DNA of 64,000 bases from contig NZ_CP161805.1 in assembly GCF_040801785.1 (NCBI RefSeq), positions 3,844,001 through 3,908,000 of the forward strand, read 5' to 3'. Numbering within the stretch: the first letter of the stretch is position 1; the number at the start of each line of letters is the position of its first letter. The notes below the pieces were generated by a model. It did no database searches. It saw nothing but the letters and a program-made list of their open reading frames with translations, and was not told the DNA's origin. This document shows positions 1 through 7,715 of this stretch, piece after piece. Origin of the DNA: Sulfitobacter sp. LCG007. GTDB taxonomy: Bacteria > Pseudomonadota > Alphaproteobacteria > Rhodobacterales > Rhodobacteraceae. Both the position numbers and the translations under genes were made by a program.

Positions 1-912
1 ACCCACGTCGAGCTCGGCCGGCCGGGCCACGATGCGCCCGGCCACATCCGCGAGCAGCATCAGGATCGCCCCGAGAAGGGCCGAGGCGGGCAGGATCAGG
101 CGGTAGTCGACACCGAACAAAAGCCGGGCGAGATGCGGCACCACCAGGCCGACGAAGCCGATGGGCCCGCAGACCGCCGTGGCCGCGCCGCACAGCGTGA
201 CCGCCCCCAGCGCCGCCATCGCCCGGGCACGCCAGACGGTTTCGCCCAGACTTGTCGCGCTTTCCTCTCCCAGCGCAAGCAGGTTGAGCTTCTGCGCCGA
301 GAGGAGGGACAGCAGCAGACCGAAGGCGACAAAGGGCAAGGCCGGGCCGATCCGGTCCCAGGTCGCGCCCCCGACCCCGCCGACAAGCCAGCTTTGCACC
401 AGCCCGCCGATATCCGCACGCGGCAGCACGACGGCGGTGGTGAGCGAGGCCAGCGCGGCCGACATCGCCGCGCCGGCCAGAGCGAGCTTCAGCGGGCTTG
501 CGCCGCCCGCCCCTAGCGACGCGATCGCCCAGACCGCGACCGCCGCAACGCCCGCGCCAGTGGTTGCGACGAGGATATAGGCCTGCACGCTTTCAAGCCC
601 CACTGTCGCCAGACCCAGGACCACGGCCAGCGCCGCGCCCGCGTTGACTCCGAGGATGCCGGGATCCGCCAGCGGGTTTCGCGTAAGCCCCTGCATGACG
701 GCCCCCGCAAGTCCCAGCGCCGCGCCCGCCATCGCCGCGAGCGCCGTGCGCGGAATGCGGCTGGCCACTGCGGCCTGTCCCATGGTCTCGGCATGGCCTG
801 CCAGCGCGCCGCGCAATTCGGCCCAGCCCGTGACACGCGCGCCGAAGGCCAGCGACAGCATTACAGCCAGAAACAGCAGCCCTAGAAGAAGGGCAGGCGC
901 GGTGGTCCGCAC
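1..912 (-). CDS. FecCD-family iron-siderophore ABC transporter permease (partial)
   Basis: Inner-membrane permease that would pass ferric siderophore delivered by the binding protein encoded just upstream. Reading the minus strand from a GTG at 912 gives 304 codons open to the window edge, so the C-terminus is missing. The translation is strongly hydrophobic and contains the FecCD hallmark MQGLTRNPLADPGILGVNAG and, later, GPIGFVGLVVPHLAR, both typical of BtuC/FecC/FhuB permeases. Family members are about 330-350 residues, so some 30-40 residues are lost. The GTG lies three bases after the stop of the binding-protein gene, so the two are co-transcribed. A second permease and an ATPase are expected beyond the window. 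Confidence 0.88.
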   Translation of the reverse strand, partial: MRTTAPALLLGLLFLAVMLSLAFGARVTGWAELRGALAGHAETMGQAAVASRIPRTALAAMAGAALGLAGAVMQGLTRNPLADPGILGVNAGAALAVVLGLATVGLESVQAYILVATTGAGVAAVAVWAIASLGAGGASPLKLALAGAAMSAALASLTTAVVLPRADIGGLVQSWLVGGVGGATWDRIGPALPFVAFGLLLSLLSAQKLNLLALGEESATSLGETVWRARAMAALGAVTLCGAATAVCGPIGFVGLVVPHLARLLFGVDYRLILPASALLGAILMLLADVAGRIVARPAELDVG

Positions 913-915
913 GGT

Positions 916-1905
916 TCAGCCCGCCTTTCCGGCCGCCTGGGCCAGCAGCGTCGCATACTGCTCGAGGACGTAGCGTATCCCCAGTGGCGTGGGGTGTGCG
1001 GCGGTGCCGAGCGGGTCGTTGCGAAGCACGACGACCGACCCGCGCGCGATGGCCGGCATCCGCCGCGTCAGCACATAGCTTCCCAGCCGGTCCACAAGCG
1101 ACGCGGTGCCATAGGTGATCACGATGTCCACGTCGTCGAGCAGATCGATCTGCTCGGCACTGACCTCACCCGCGAAGCGGCCGCCTTGCGACAACTCTTC
1201 CACGATGCGGGGCGAGCGGAGCCCGAGATCGTGCAGGAATGACACACGCGTGTCGTTGTCGGTGTAGAACGGCACACGGCTGAGGTTCGTCGGGTCCAGA
1301 TGCGTGACGAACATGGCGCGCTTGCCTGAAAGCTCCGGATGGCGGGCCGCCACCTCCGCGATCTGTGTCTCGAGGCGCGCCACCAGTGCGTCGCCCTCGG
1401 GGGCCATGCCCATCCCGGCGCTGTTGAGCCGGATGTTGTCGCGCCAGCCCGTGGTCCAGGGAAGATGCGGATAGGCGACGGTCGGGGCGATCTGGCTGAG
1501 GATGTCGTAATCCCCCTGCGAGAGTCCCGAATGCGCGGCGAGGATGACATCGGGCCGTGTGCCCGCCACCGCCTCGAAGTCGATGCCGTCGCCTTCGTCG
1601 AATAGCACCGGGCGCGGCCCGCCGAGGGCGTCAATCCGGGCACTTACCCATGGCAGCAGACCATCGCCGTCGTCGTCGCCGAAGTTTGCCGCCGCCATCC
1701 CGACCGGCATGACCCCGAGCGCGAGAGGCACCTCGTGGTTGGACCAGTTGACCGTCGCGATACGTTCCGGCCTGGCCGGAAGAACGGTGGTCCCCAGCGC
1801 ATGCTCGATCCGCATGGGGCCGTTGCCCTGCGCTCGAACGGATGGCGCCGCAAGCGCGCCGAGTGCAAGGGCGAGCGCGCGGCGGCGGGTCATTGAAAGG
1901 CGCAT
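916..1905 (-). CDS. Iron-siderophore ABC transporter periplasmic binding protein
   Basis: Periplasmic solute-binding protein (FecB/FhuD class III type, 329 residues) that captures ferric siderophore after passage through the outer membrane. Residues 1-26 form a signal peptide with an MTRRR start and AXA-like end (SVRAQ); the paired arginines suggest Tat export is possible. The body shows the family's LPARPERIATVNWSNHEVPLALGV opening region and a TRPDVILAAHSGLSQGDYD segment typical of helical-backbone binding proteins. It is followed directly by the permease and stands divergent to the TonB-dependent receptor, forming one uptake system. The exact siderophore cannot be read from sequence. Confidence 0.88.
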   Translation of the reverse strand: MRLSMTRRRALALALGALAAPSVRAQGNGPMRIEHALGTTVLPARPERIATVNWSNHEVPLALGVMPVGMAAANFGDDDGDGLLPWVSARIDALGGPRPVLFDEGDGIDFEAVAGTRPDVILAAHSGLSQGDYDILSQIAPTVAYPHLPWTTGWRDNIRLNSAGMGMAPEGDALVARLETQIAEVAARHPELSGKRAMFVTHLDPTNLSRVPFYTDNDTRVSFLHDLGLRSPRIVEELSQGGRFAGEVSAEQIDLLDDVDIVITYGTASLVDRLGSYVLTRRMPAIARGSVVVLRNDPLGTAAHPTPLGIRYVLEQYATLLAQAAGKAG

Positions 1906-2219
1906 GTCATCCCTTTCTGCCGGTGTTCAACCCTGCCCTATGCGGCCCGCCATGGCGCGGTCAACAGCGTCCGGGTGGTTGGCGCCAAGTTTTCCCGACA
2001 ATTTTCATAGGGAATAGACAAAAACCTCAGATTCGTTCAAGACGCCGGCTGCCGCGTCTTGCTAGTCCGGCCCGGACACGGGGCTGCCGCCTTGCGTGCC
2101 CGACCCTTCATGGACCGGGCCGGGCGGCAGGGAACCCGATCGACCAGCAGCCATCCGTCAGACGGACAGCCGACATGCCGGGTTCCCGGCCTCACGATCC
2201 TTCAGGGAGCACGCACGCC
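1906..2219. promoter_or_regulatory. Divergent promoter region of the siderophore uptake genes
   Basis: About 314 bases separate the binding-protein start from the receptor start. An AT-richer stretch near 1995-2035 is the most promoter-like part. The receptor's ribosome-binding site AGGGAG lies at 2204-2209, ten bases before its GTG. I could not recognise a clear Fur, Irr or RirA box. An AraC/PchR-type regulator gene follows the receptor, so a binding site for it is likely here, but none can be pointed to from one sequence. Confidence 0.4.
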
Positions 2220-4316
2220 GTGACCGATTTCCGCCCCGCCCCCTCGCGCCTCTCGATCCTGCTGACCGGCTGCGCCGCCCTCGCGCTTCTTTCCTGTCCG
2301 GCCCGCGCCCAGGAGACCGGCACGGTCTCTCTTGGGACGATCTTCATGGAGACTGCCAGCGACGGCACCGACGACGACGAAACGATCGTCGCCGACCAGA
2401 TCTCGAGCGGCAGCGGGCTGCCCAGCGACGTGATGGACAGTTCCGCAACGGTGTCGGTCATCACCTCGAAGGAGATCCGGGAACGCGGCGCCACGACCAC
2501 CGAGCAGGTCCTGCAATATACGTCCGGGGTCGCGACGGACTTCTACGGCCGCGACGACCGTTTCGACTATTTCAAGATACGCGGATACGACGCGACGACC
2601 TATCGCGACGGCCTGCTGATCGGCGATGCCTTCGGCGGCATCCGCGAAGAGGTCTACGCCTTCGACCGGGTCGAGGTGCTGAAGGGCGCGAACTCGACCG
2701 CCTTCGGGGTCGCGGATCCCGGCGGAGCGGTGAATTTCATCACCAAGAGCCCCACGGGCGAACGCCTGCGCGAAGTATATGGCACCCTCGGAAGCTTCCA
2801 GCGCAAGGAACTGGGGTTCGACATGGGCGACAGCTTCGCCGCCAACAGCGCGTTCTCCTGGCGCCTGACAGGCAAGTTCAAGGACGGCGAGGCCGAAACG
2901 GACGGCTCGAACGACGACGAGAAGTTCCTGATGGGCGGGCTGGCGTGGCGGCCTAGCGACTACACGACCGTAAGCCTCGTCTACGATCACCTCTATCGCG
3001 ACGGCTATCCCAACAGCTCGGGCTATCCGGCGACCGGAGATGACTACGACCGCGACCTGTTCCTCGGCGAGCCTGACTTCAACTACCTCGATACCGACCG
3101 CGACACGCTGACCCTGAAGGCCGAGCACGATTTCGGCAACGGGCTCGAGTTCGGATCCTCGCTGCGCTACACGGAGGGTACCGGAGGCTACGGCTACGTC
3201 TTCCTGGGCGCGGTGACGTCACTCGAGGACACGACCGTCTCGCGTTTCTATTTCGCCAATCAGGCCGAGTTCGAGAACGTCGTCGGCGATGCGCACCTGC
3301 TCTACGAGACCAGCCTCGGCAATCTCTCGAGCCGTACGCTGGGCGGTATCGAATATCGCGACAACCACCGTCACAACACGCTTTGGTACAGTCAGGCACC
3401 GGATATCGACTGGGAGAACCCGGTCTATACCGGCGGGCTCGATCTCGACAGCTCCGTGCCCTACTCGGAAACCACGACCGACACGACGGTCCGGTCGATC
3501 TATCTGCAGCAGGAACTGATGTGGGACAAATTCATCCTCCAGGCCGGCGTGCGCCGGGACTGGATCGATCAGGAAGTGACCGATCACCTTGCAGGCACCA
3601 CCACGCAGGGGGACTTCAAGGAGGACACGAACCGGATCGGCCTGACATATCGGATCAATCCGAACCTGTCTCTTTTCGGATCCTACGCCGAATCGATCGT
3701 TCCCGCGTCGGTCGGCGTCGAGCCTGAGCGCGGCAAGCAATACGAGATCGGGGTCAAATACCGTCCCGACAGCTTCCGCGGCCTCTTCACCGCATCGATC
3801 TACGACCTGACCAAGTACAACGAGACCATCACCAACGCCGACACGCTGCTTCAGGAGGTCCGGGGCGAATCCCGCGTGAGGGGGATCGACCTCGAAGCCA
3901 AGGTCGAGCTGACCGACCGCATGTCGATGACCGCCGCCTACAGCTACCTCGAGTCGGAGATCCTGGAATCGGATCTCGGCGTCAATGACGGCAACGAGCT
4001 CGCCTCGACTCCCAGCAATTTCGGTTCGGTCTGGGTGAACTATCTCGTGCCGGGACGCGGAAAGTTCGGGGATCTGAATCTCGGACTGGGCGCCCGCTAC
4101 ACCGGTGAATACTGGCGGTCGGATGCCAACACTTCGAAGACCGATTCGGCCTGGATCTGGGATGCCGCGGTCAGCTACGAGGTCGCCGACGACACCCAGC
4201 TGCGGCTCAATGTCAGCAACCTGTTCGACGAGAAGCACATCGCTCAGGGCGGGTTCTCGACCGACTACTACAACGCGGGCCGCGAGATCGCGCTGACCCT
4301 CAGCCACACCTGGTGA
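2220..4316 (+). CDS. TonB-dependent siderophore receptor
   Basis: Outer-membrane ferric-siderophore receptor of about 698 residues, using TonB energy to import the ligand. GTG at 2220 is chosen because AGGGAG precedes it at good spacing and the protein then starts with a signal peptide (residues 1-30, ending CPARA). A TonB box ETIVA lies near residues 54-58. The plug follows, with SVITSKEIRERG, IRGYDATTYRDG and VEVLKGANSTAFGVADPGGAVNF. The rest is a beta-barrel with alternating aromatic strands, ending LTLSHTW with a terminal aromatic. An in-frame ATG at 2175 is a less likely start. Divergence from the ABC genes and the following regulator support a siderophore role; the substrate is unknown. 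Confidence 0.93.
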   Translation: MTDFRPAPSRLSILLTGCAALALLSCPARAQETGTVSLGTIFMETASDGTDDDETIVADQISSGSGLPSDVMDSSATVSVITSKEIRERGATTTEQVLQYTSGVATDFYGRDDRFDYFKIRGYDATTYRDGLLIGDAFGGIREEVYAFDRVEVLKGANSTAFGVADPGGAVNFITKSPTGERLREVYGTLGSFQRKELGFDMGDSFAANSAFSWRLTGKFKDGEAETDGSNDDEKFLMGGLAWRPSDYTTVSLVYDHLYRDGYPNSSGYPATGDDYDRDLFLGEPDFNYLDTDRDTLTLKAEHDFGNGLEFGSSLRYTEGTGGYGYVFLGAVTSLEDTTVSRFYFANQAEFENVVGDAHLLYETSLGNLSSRTLGGIEYRDNHRHNTLWYSQAPDIDWENPVYTGGLDLDSSVPYSETTTDTTVRSIYLQQELMWDKFILQAGVRRDWIDQEVTDHLAGTTTQGDFKEDTNRIGLTYRINPNLSLFGSYAESIVPASVGVEPERGKQYEIGVKYRPDSFRGLFTASIYDLTKYNETITNADTLLQEVRGESRVRGIDLEAKVELTDRMSMTAAYSYLESEILESDLGVNDGNELASTPSNFGSVWVNYLVPGRGKFGDLNLGLGARYTGEYWRSDANTSKTDSAWIWDAAVSYEVADDTQLRLNVSNLFDEKHIAQGGFSTDYYNAGREIALTLSHTW

Positions 4317-4322
4317 GAACAG

Positions 4323-4350
4323 GCCCCGTCCGCGACCGCGCGGACGGGGC
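4323..4350. terminator. Bidirectional stem-loop terminator between receptor and regulator
   Basis: A perfect 12-bp inverted repeat (arms 4323-4334 and 4339-4350, loop ACCG) lies between the stop of the TonB receptor (4316) and the stop of the convergent AraC-type gene (4351). The stem is very GC-rich and has no long T-tract, as is common in high-GC genomes. Its position between convergent genes suggests it ends transcription both ways. Confidence 0.75.
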
Positions 4351-5238
4351 TCATCGGCTTCGGGCCTCGCGGCGCCAGGCGGAAGGGGTCGTTCCGGCGT
4401 GGCGCCGGAACATCCGTGTGAGATGCCCCTGATCCGCGAAATCGAAGCGCAGCGCGATCTCGGCGATGGTGAGATCCCCGCGCAGAAGGCATTCCTTCAC
4501 TGCTGAAATGCGCTGCTCCTGCTGCCATTGCAGCGGAGTCTTCCCCGTCGTGCGCTTGAACGCATGGCTGAACCAGCCTTCCGACAGCCCCACTTCGCGC
4601 GCCAGATCCGCATTGCTTGCGCGGCCCCCGTTGTCGGTCAGGAACTGGCGCAGCCGCCGCATCTGCCAGGGTGTCAATCCGCCCTGAATGCCCGTGTCGT
4701 CCCCGGATCCTTCCAACGGCGCGACTAGTCCCGTCACCAGCGCGATAGCCAGTGTCTCGGCGAAGACGGGCGCGCGGCTGCGTTCGTCGATTTCGTTCGC
4801 CAGCGCCTCCGCGACCGTCGCCAGCGCCCCGACATCCTGTACCTCGGCCGGCTGGCGCAGGGCGGCTTCGGTCACATCAGGTCCCAGAACGGGCCCGAGC
4901 CGCTCGGCAAGCCAGTGACCGTCCAGATGCAGATCGAGATGCGAGAACTCGTGCGGCGCGTCGAACATGGTCCACATGGGCATGCCGGCCGGAACATAGA
5001 GCGCCCGCAACATGGGCCGCCATGCCGATGGCGCGGCGTCGCTCTTGTCGGCGAGACGGATGTTGCGGGAGACATCGTTGAAGAAAAGCATCACGCGCGG
5101 ATCGGGAGAACGGTAATAGCCGGTCGCCCCCGCATTTCCCTGCGCCTTCCAGTGAACCGTGCACATGCGCTCGAACGAGCGCCAGCGCACTGGGGCTGTC
5201 CGGCGGATGCCATCCGTCTGGTAGATCATGGAATGCAT
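4351..5238 (-). CDS. AraC-family (PchR-like) transcriptional regulator
   Basis: About 295-residue DNA-binding regulator. The C-terminal 100 residues hold two helix-turn-helix motifs of the AraC/XylS type: NADLAREVGLSEGWFSHAFKRTTGKTPLQW, then LTIAEIALRFDFADQGHLTRMFRRHAGTTPSAWRR. The N-terminal part resembles PchR-type regulators that sense siderophores. ATG 5238 is chosen; a longer frame from a TTG at 5367 is open but unlikely, and ATG 5229 is also possible. Placed convergent with the TonB receptor, it probably activates that gene and the divergent ABC genes when siderophore is present; this is inference from context. Confidence 0.85.
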   Translation of the reverse strand: MHSMIYQTDGIRRTAPVRWRSFERMCTVHWKAQGNAGATGYYRSPDPRVMLFFNDVSRNIRLADKSDAAPSAWRPMLRALYVPAGMPMWTMFDAPHEFSHLDLHLDGHWLAERLGPVLGPDVTEAALRQPAEVQDVGALATVAEALANEIDERSRAPVFAETLAIALVTGLVAPLEGSGDDTGIQGGLTPWQMRRLRQFLTDNGGRASNADLAREVGLSEGWFSHAFKRTTGKTPLQWQQEQRISAVKECLLRGDLTIAEIALRFDFADQGHLTRMFRRHAGTTPSAWRREARSR

Positions 5239-5464
5239 GAAGCCCAAGGCGTGGGATCCCGTCGCGTGCTGGCATGAGGTTGCTGCGAAGGTCGACCAGG
5301 GACCCGTGGCTTGTCCGCGTTCTGCCCGGACGGCCCGTTTCGTAGAGCGTCTGCGGATATATTGCAAGGTATTCGCCCGAGGGGCAGCCTGCCGGCTGCT
5401 CCGTCACTCACGCGCCCGCAGGATGCCGACCGGGGTCACCCGGGGCCGGCTGCACCGCGAAGCC

Positions 5465-6559
5465 TCAGACGAAGACGAAGTCCGACGCGTCGATGTCGCT
5501 CCGGTCCAGTCCTTTCAGAAAGATGTCGACCGCCCCGAATTCGACCAGCAGTCCGGCCCTGGTGTCGGTGAAAGAAAGCTGGCTCATCCTGTTCGCGCCA
5601 CTGTCGATCCAGATCTCGTCATTGCCGGAGAAGTCGGTGATCGTGTCGCGCGACGCGTTCCCGTCGAACACGAAATCGTCCGCGCCGCGTCCGCCGGTCA
5701 ACTTGTCCCTGCCCTGCTCGCCCTGGATCCAGTCGTTTCCGCCGCCACCGATCAGCCGGTCGCTGCCCCTGCCGCCGTAGAGGTCGTCCGCGCCGCCGTC
5801 GCCGAACAGCCTGTCGCGACCGGATTCGCCTTCGACGAAATCCCGGCCCGCGCCTCCGAAGATCGTGTCGCCGGCCTTTCCGCCGAAAAGATCGTCGTTT
5901 CCGCGTCCACCCTGCACCAGATCATTTCCGAATCCTGCGTAGACGCTGTCGTTTCCGCCGCCACCGACAAGAATGTCGCGGCCGCCATCGCCCCACAGGA
6001 TATCCGCGCCGCCGTTTCCGCGCAGGCTGTCGTCTCCGGCCTTTCCGACAATTTCGTCGGGCAGGGAGCCGCCGCTCAACCGGTCGTCATCCGTGGTCCC
6101 GTAGATGTACTTCCGGATCGTGCCGCCCGAACCGCCGGAAGAGGTCGGGGGCGTGTAGGTCGTGCCGGTGATGGATACCCGGTCCAGTTCCACCACGCTG
6201 CGATAGGGTGTGTAGTCGAGATACGCATCCGCGTCGGTCAGGATGTGGGTCGCAAAGCCATCGCTGACGGCGATCCCGTCGTAGAAACCGTCGCGGTCGA
6301 TATCGACCATGCCTTCGTAGCGCACCGAAATCGACCCGGCCACGTCGAGTACATCGCGGCTGTAGTCGTAGCGAAGCAGGGTCACGATCTCGCCGGGAGA
6401 GAAGGTGATGTCATAGTCCCCGCTCTCGACGACGACCCAGCAATCATATGGATAGTAAAGGGTCTGTTCCGACCGTAGCTCGAAATCCGGATGATAGTAG
6501 TCGTACCCCGTCTGGAAGGTACGCACGCGCGCATCGAACGCGAGATAGCTCTGGGACAT
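5465..6559 (-). CDS. RTX-type secreted calcium-binding repeat protein
   Basis: 364-residue protein with no classical signal peptide, expected to leave the cell by a type I secretion system. Residues about 153-300 are glycine- and aspartate-rich nonapeptide repeats of the GGxGxDxLx type (GGAGRDFVEG, GGRGSDRLIG, GGRGADDFVF), which bind calcium and form a beta-roll. The last 60 residues (TITDFSGNDEIWID...DFVFV) look like the usual C-terminal secretion signal region. The N-terminal 150 residues are unfamiliar and include DIDRDGFYDGI (86-96), which resembles an EF-hand-like calcium loop. No secretion genes lie beside it, so its exporter is elsewhere. Function beyond secretion and calcium binding is unknown. 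Confidence 0.85.
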   Translation of the reverse strand: MSQSYLAFDARVRTFQTGYDYYHPDFELRSEQTLYYPYDCWVVVESGDYDITFSPGEIVTLLRYDYSRDVLDVAGSISVRYEGMVDIDRDGFYDGIAVSDGFATHILTDADAYLDYTPYRSVVELDRVSITGTTYTPPTSSGGSGGTIRKYIYGTTDDDRLSGGSLPDEIVGKAGDDSLRGNGGADILWGDGGRDILVGGGGNDSVYAGFGNDLVQGGRGNDDLFGGKAGDTIFGGAGRDFVEGESGRDRLFGDGGADDLYGGRGSDRLIGGGGNDWIQGEQGRDKLTGGRGADDFVFDGNASRDTITDFSGNDEIWIDSGANRMSQLSFTDTRAGLLVEFGAVDIFLKGLDRSDIDASDFVFV

Positions 6560-6944
6560 TTTACCTGCACCGTTTTCTGGACCATGAAACTGAACCGGGG
6601 GTCCCCTCCCCGGCCCTCAGAAGATGGTTAATCCGCGCGAGAATTACAACTCGGATGTCGTTTTCGCCTGCGTCGGTGGCGCTGAGCGATGCAGGCCCCG
6701 ATAATGCGCGTCCGCCTGCGCCTGCACAGCGAGGCAGCGGATTTCCGACGATATTGCACCACTCGGCGGTTTTTTTTCGCCCTGCCGACGGCCCGTTTCG
6801 CCCAGGGCTTGACCCCGGCAGGCATCCCGGAGAGACAGAGGCCGTGCGCCGCAGCGGCGCCAAGTCGACGAGGTCAGGAAGCACTGCCTGCGAAACCGTG
6901 TCCCCGAGCGTGCCGCTCCGGACTTCCGCCCCGAGGGTGCACCG
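6560..6944. other. Gene-free region upstream of RTX gene and cysH
   Basis: About 385 bases between two divergent genes hold no credible coding frame. The half near the RTX gene is richer in A and T and should contain its promoter. An eight-T run sits at about 6770-6777 without a convincing hairpin before it. The cysH-proximal half (6800-6940) is GC-rich and could fold, so cysH may have a long leader, but it matches none of the SAM, SAH, glycine or cobalamin riboswitch consensus sequences I know. Confidence 0.4.
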
Positions 6945-7685
6945 ATGACGACCTATGAAACCAGCCAGCGGCTCGAACTGCGCGACAGGGCCTTCGGGCT
7001 GTGCCAGCGCCACGCGTCGCTTTCGCCCGAGGCGCTGCTCAGGACGGTGATCGAGACCGAATTCGCCGGCCGCATCGGGCTGGTGTCTTCCTTCGGAACC
7101 GATTCCGCCGTGTTGCTGCACATGATCAGCCGGATCGACCCGTTCGTGCCGGTGATCTTCCTCGACACGCTGAAGCATTTTCCCGAGACGCTCGCCTACC
7201 GCGATGCCCTCGTCGAGCGCCTGGGCCTCTGCAACATCCAGACGGTCACCCCCCGACCCTCCTCGGTGGCGGCGGACGACCCCGACGGCATGCTGCACCG
7301 GCGCAACGCCGATCTCTGCTGCCATGTCCGCAAGACGCTGCCGATGTTCGCCGCGCTGCGTCCGCTGGCCTGTTGGATTACCGGACGAAAGCGCGGACAG
7401 GCCGCGACACGCTCGGACATGCAGCTCTTCGAGGCGCAGGACCGCTGGCTCAAGGTCAATCCGCTGATCGACTGGAGCAACGAGGACGTGGCCGCCTACA
7501 TGAGCCAGCACGATCTGCCCCGGCATCCTCTGCAGGCGAAAGGCTACCTGTCGGTCGGTTGCGCGACCTGCACCCGTGCCGTGGCGCCGGGCGAGGACGC
7601 CCGGGCCGGTCGCTGGGCCGACAGCGACAAGACCGAATGCGGCATCCATTTCGAAAACGGCAAGATGGTCCGCACCGGCAGCTGA
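6945..7685 (+). CDS. cysH: Adenylyl-sulfate (APS) reductase, CysH family
   Basis: 246-residue cytoplasmic enzyme of assimilatory sulfate reduction, reducing APS (or PAPS) to sulfite with thioredoxin. The nucleotide loop is SSFGTDSA (48-55). A Cys-Cys pair (125-126) plus CATC (206-209) are the four [4Fe-4S] ligands that mark APS-type reductases, and ECGIH (231-235) carries the catalytic cysteine. ATG is preceded by GAGGG. No cysDN or cysI lies next to it; instead the gene converges on the sulfolipid genes, whose synthase consumes sulfite. Substrate choice of APS over PAPS is inferred from the cluster cysteines. Confidence 0.92.
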   Translation: MTTYETSQRLELRDRAFGLCQRHASLSPEALLRTVIETEFAGRIGLVSSFGTDSAVLLHMISRIDPFVPVIFLDTLKHFPETLAYRDALVERLGLCNIQTVTPRPSSVAADDPDGMLHRRNADLCCHVRKTLPMFAALRPLACWITGRKRGQAATRSDMQLFEAQDRWLKVNPLIDWSNEDVAAYMSQHDLPRHPLQAKGYLSVGCATCTRAVAPGEDARAGRWADSDKTECGIHFENGKMVRTGS

Positions 7686-7715
7686 TCTTGCGGGCCGGAG
7701 CGGAGGCGGGGTGCT

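Noticed and set aside
153-836. Several overlapping frames in the first kilobase on both strands
   Set aside because: Reading from a GTG at 912 on the minus strand gives a clear FecCD permease through to the edge, so the other frames are shadows.
5239-5367. N-terminal extension of the AraC regulator from a TTG
   Set aside because: The extra 43 residues show no AraC-family likeness and the TTG has no convincing ribosome-binding site; ATG starts lie at 5238 and 5229.
5228-6478. Plus-strand frame opposite the RTX gene
   Set aside because: Valine/alanine-rich pattern mirrors the RTX codons; the minus-strand calcium-repeat protein is the real gene.
6770-6777. Run of eight T as a possible terminator
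   Set aside because: No stable hairpin precedes it on the plus strand, and no plus-strand gene ends just before it.
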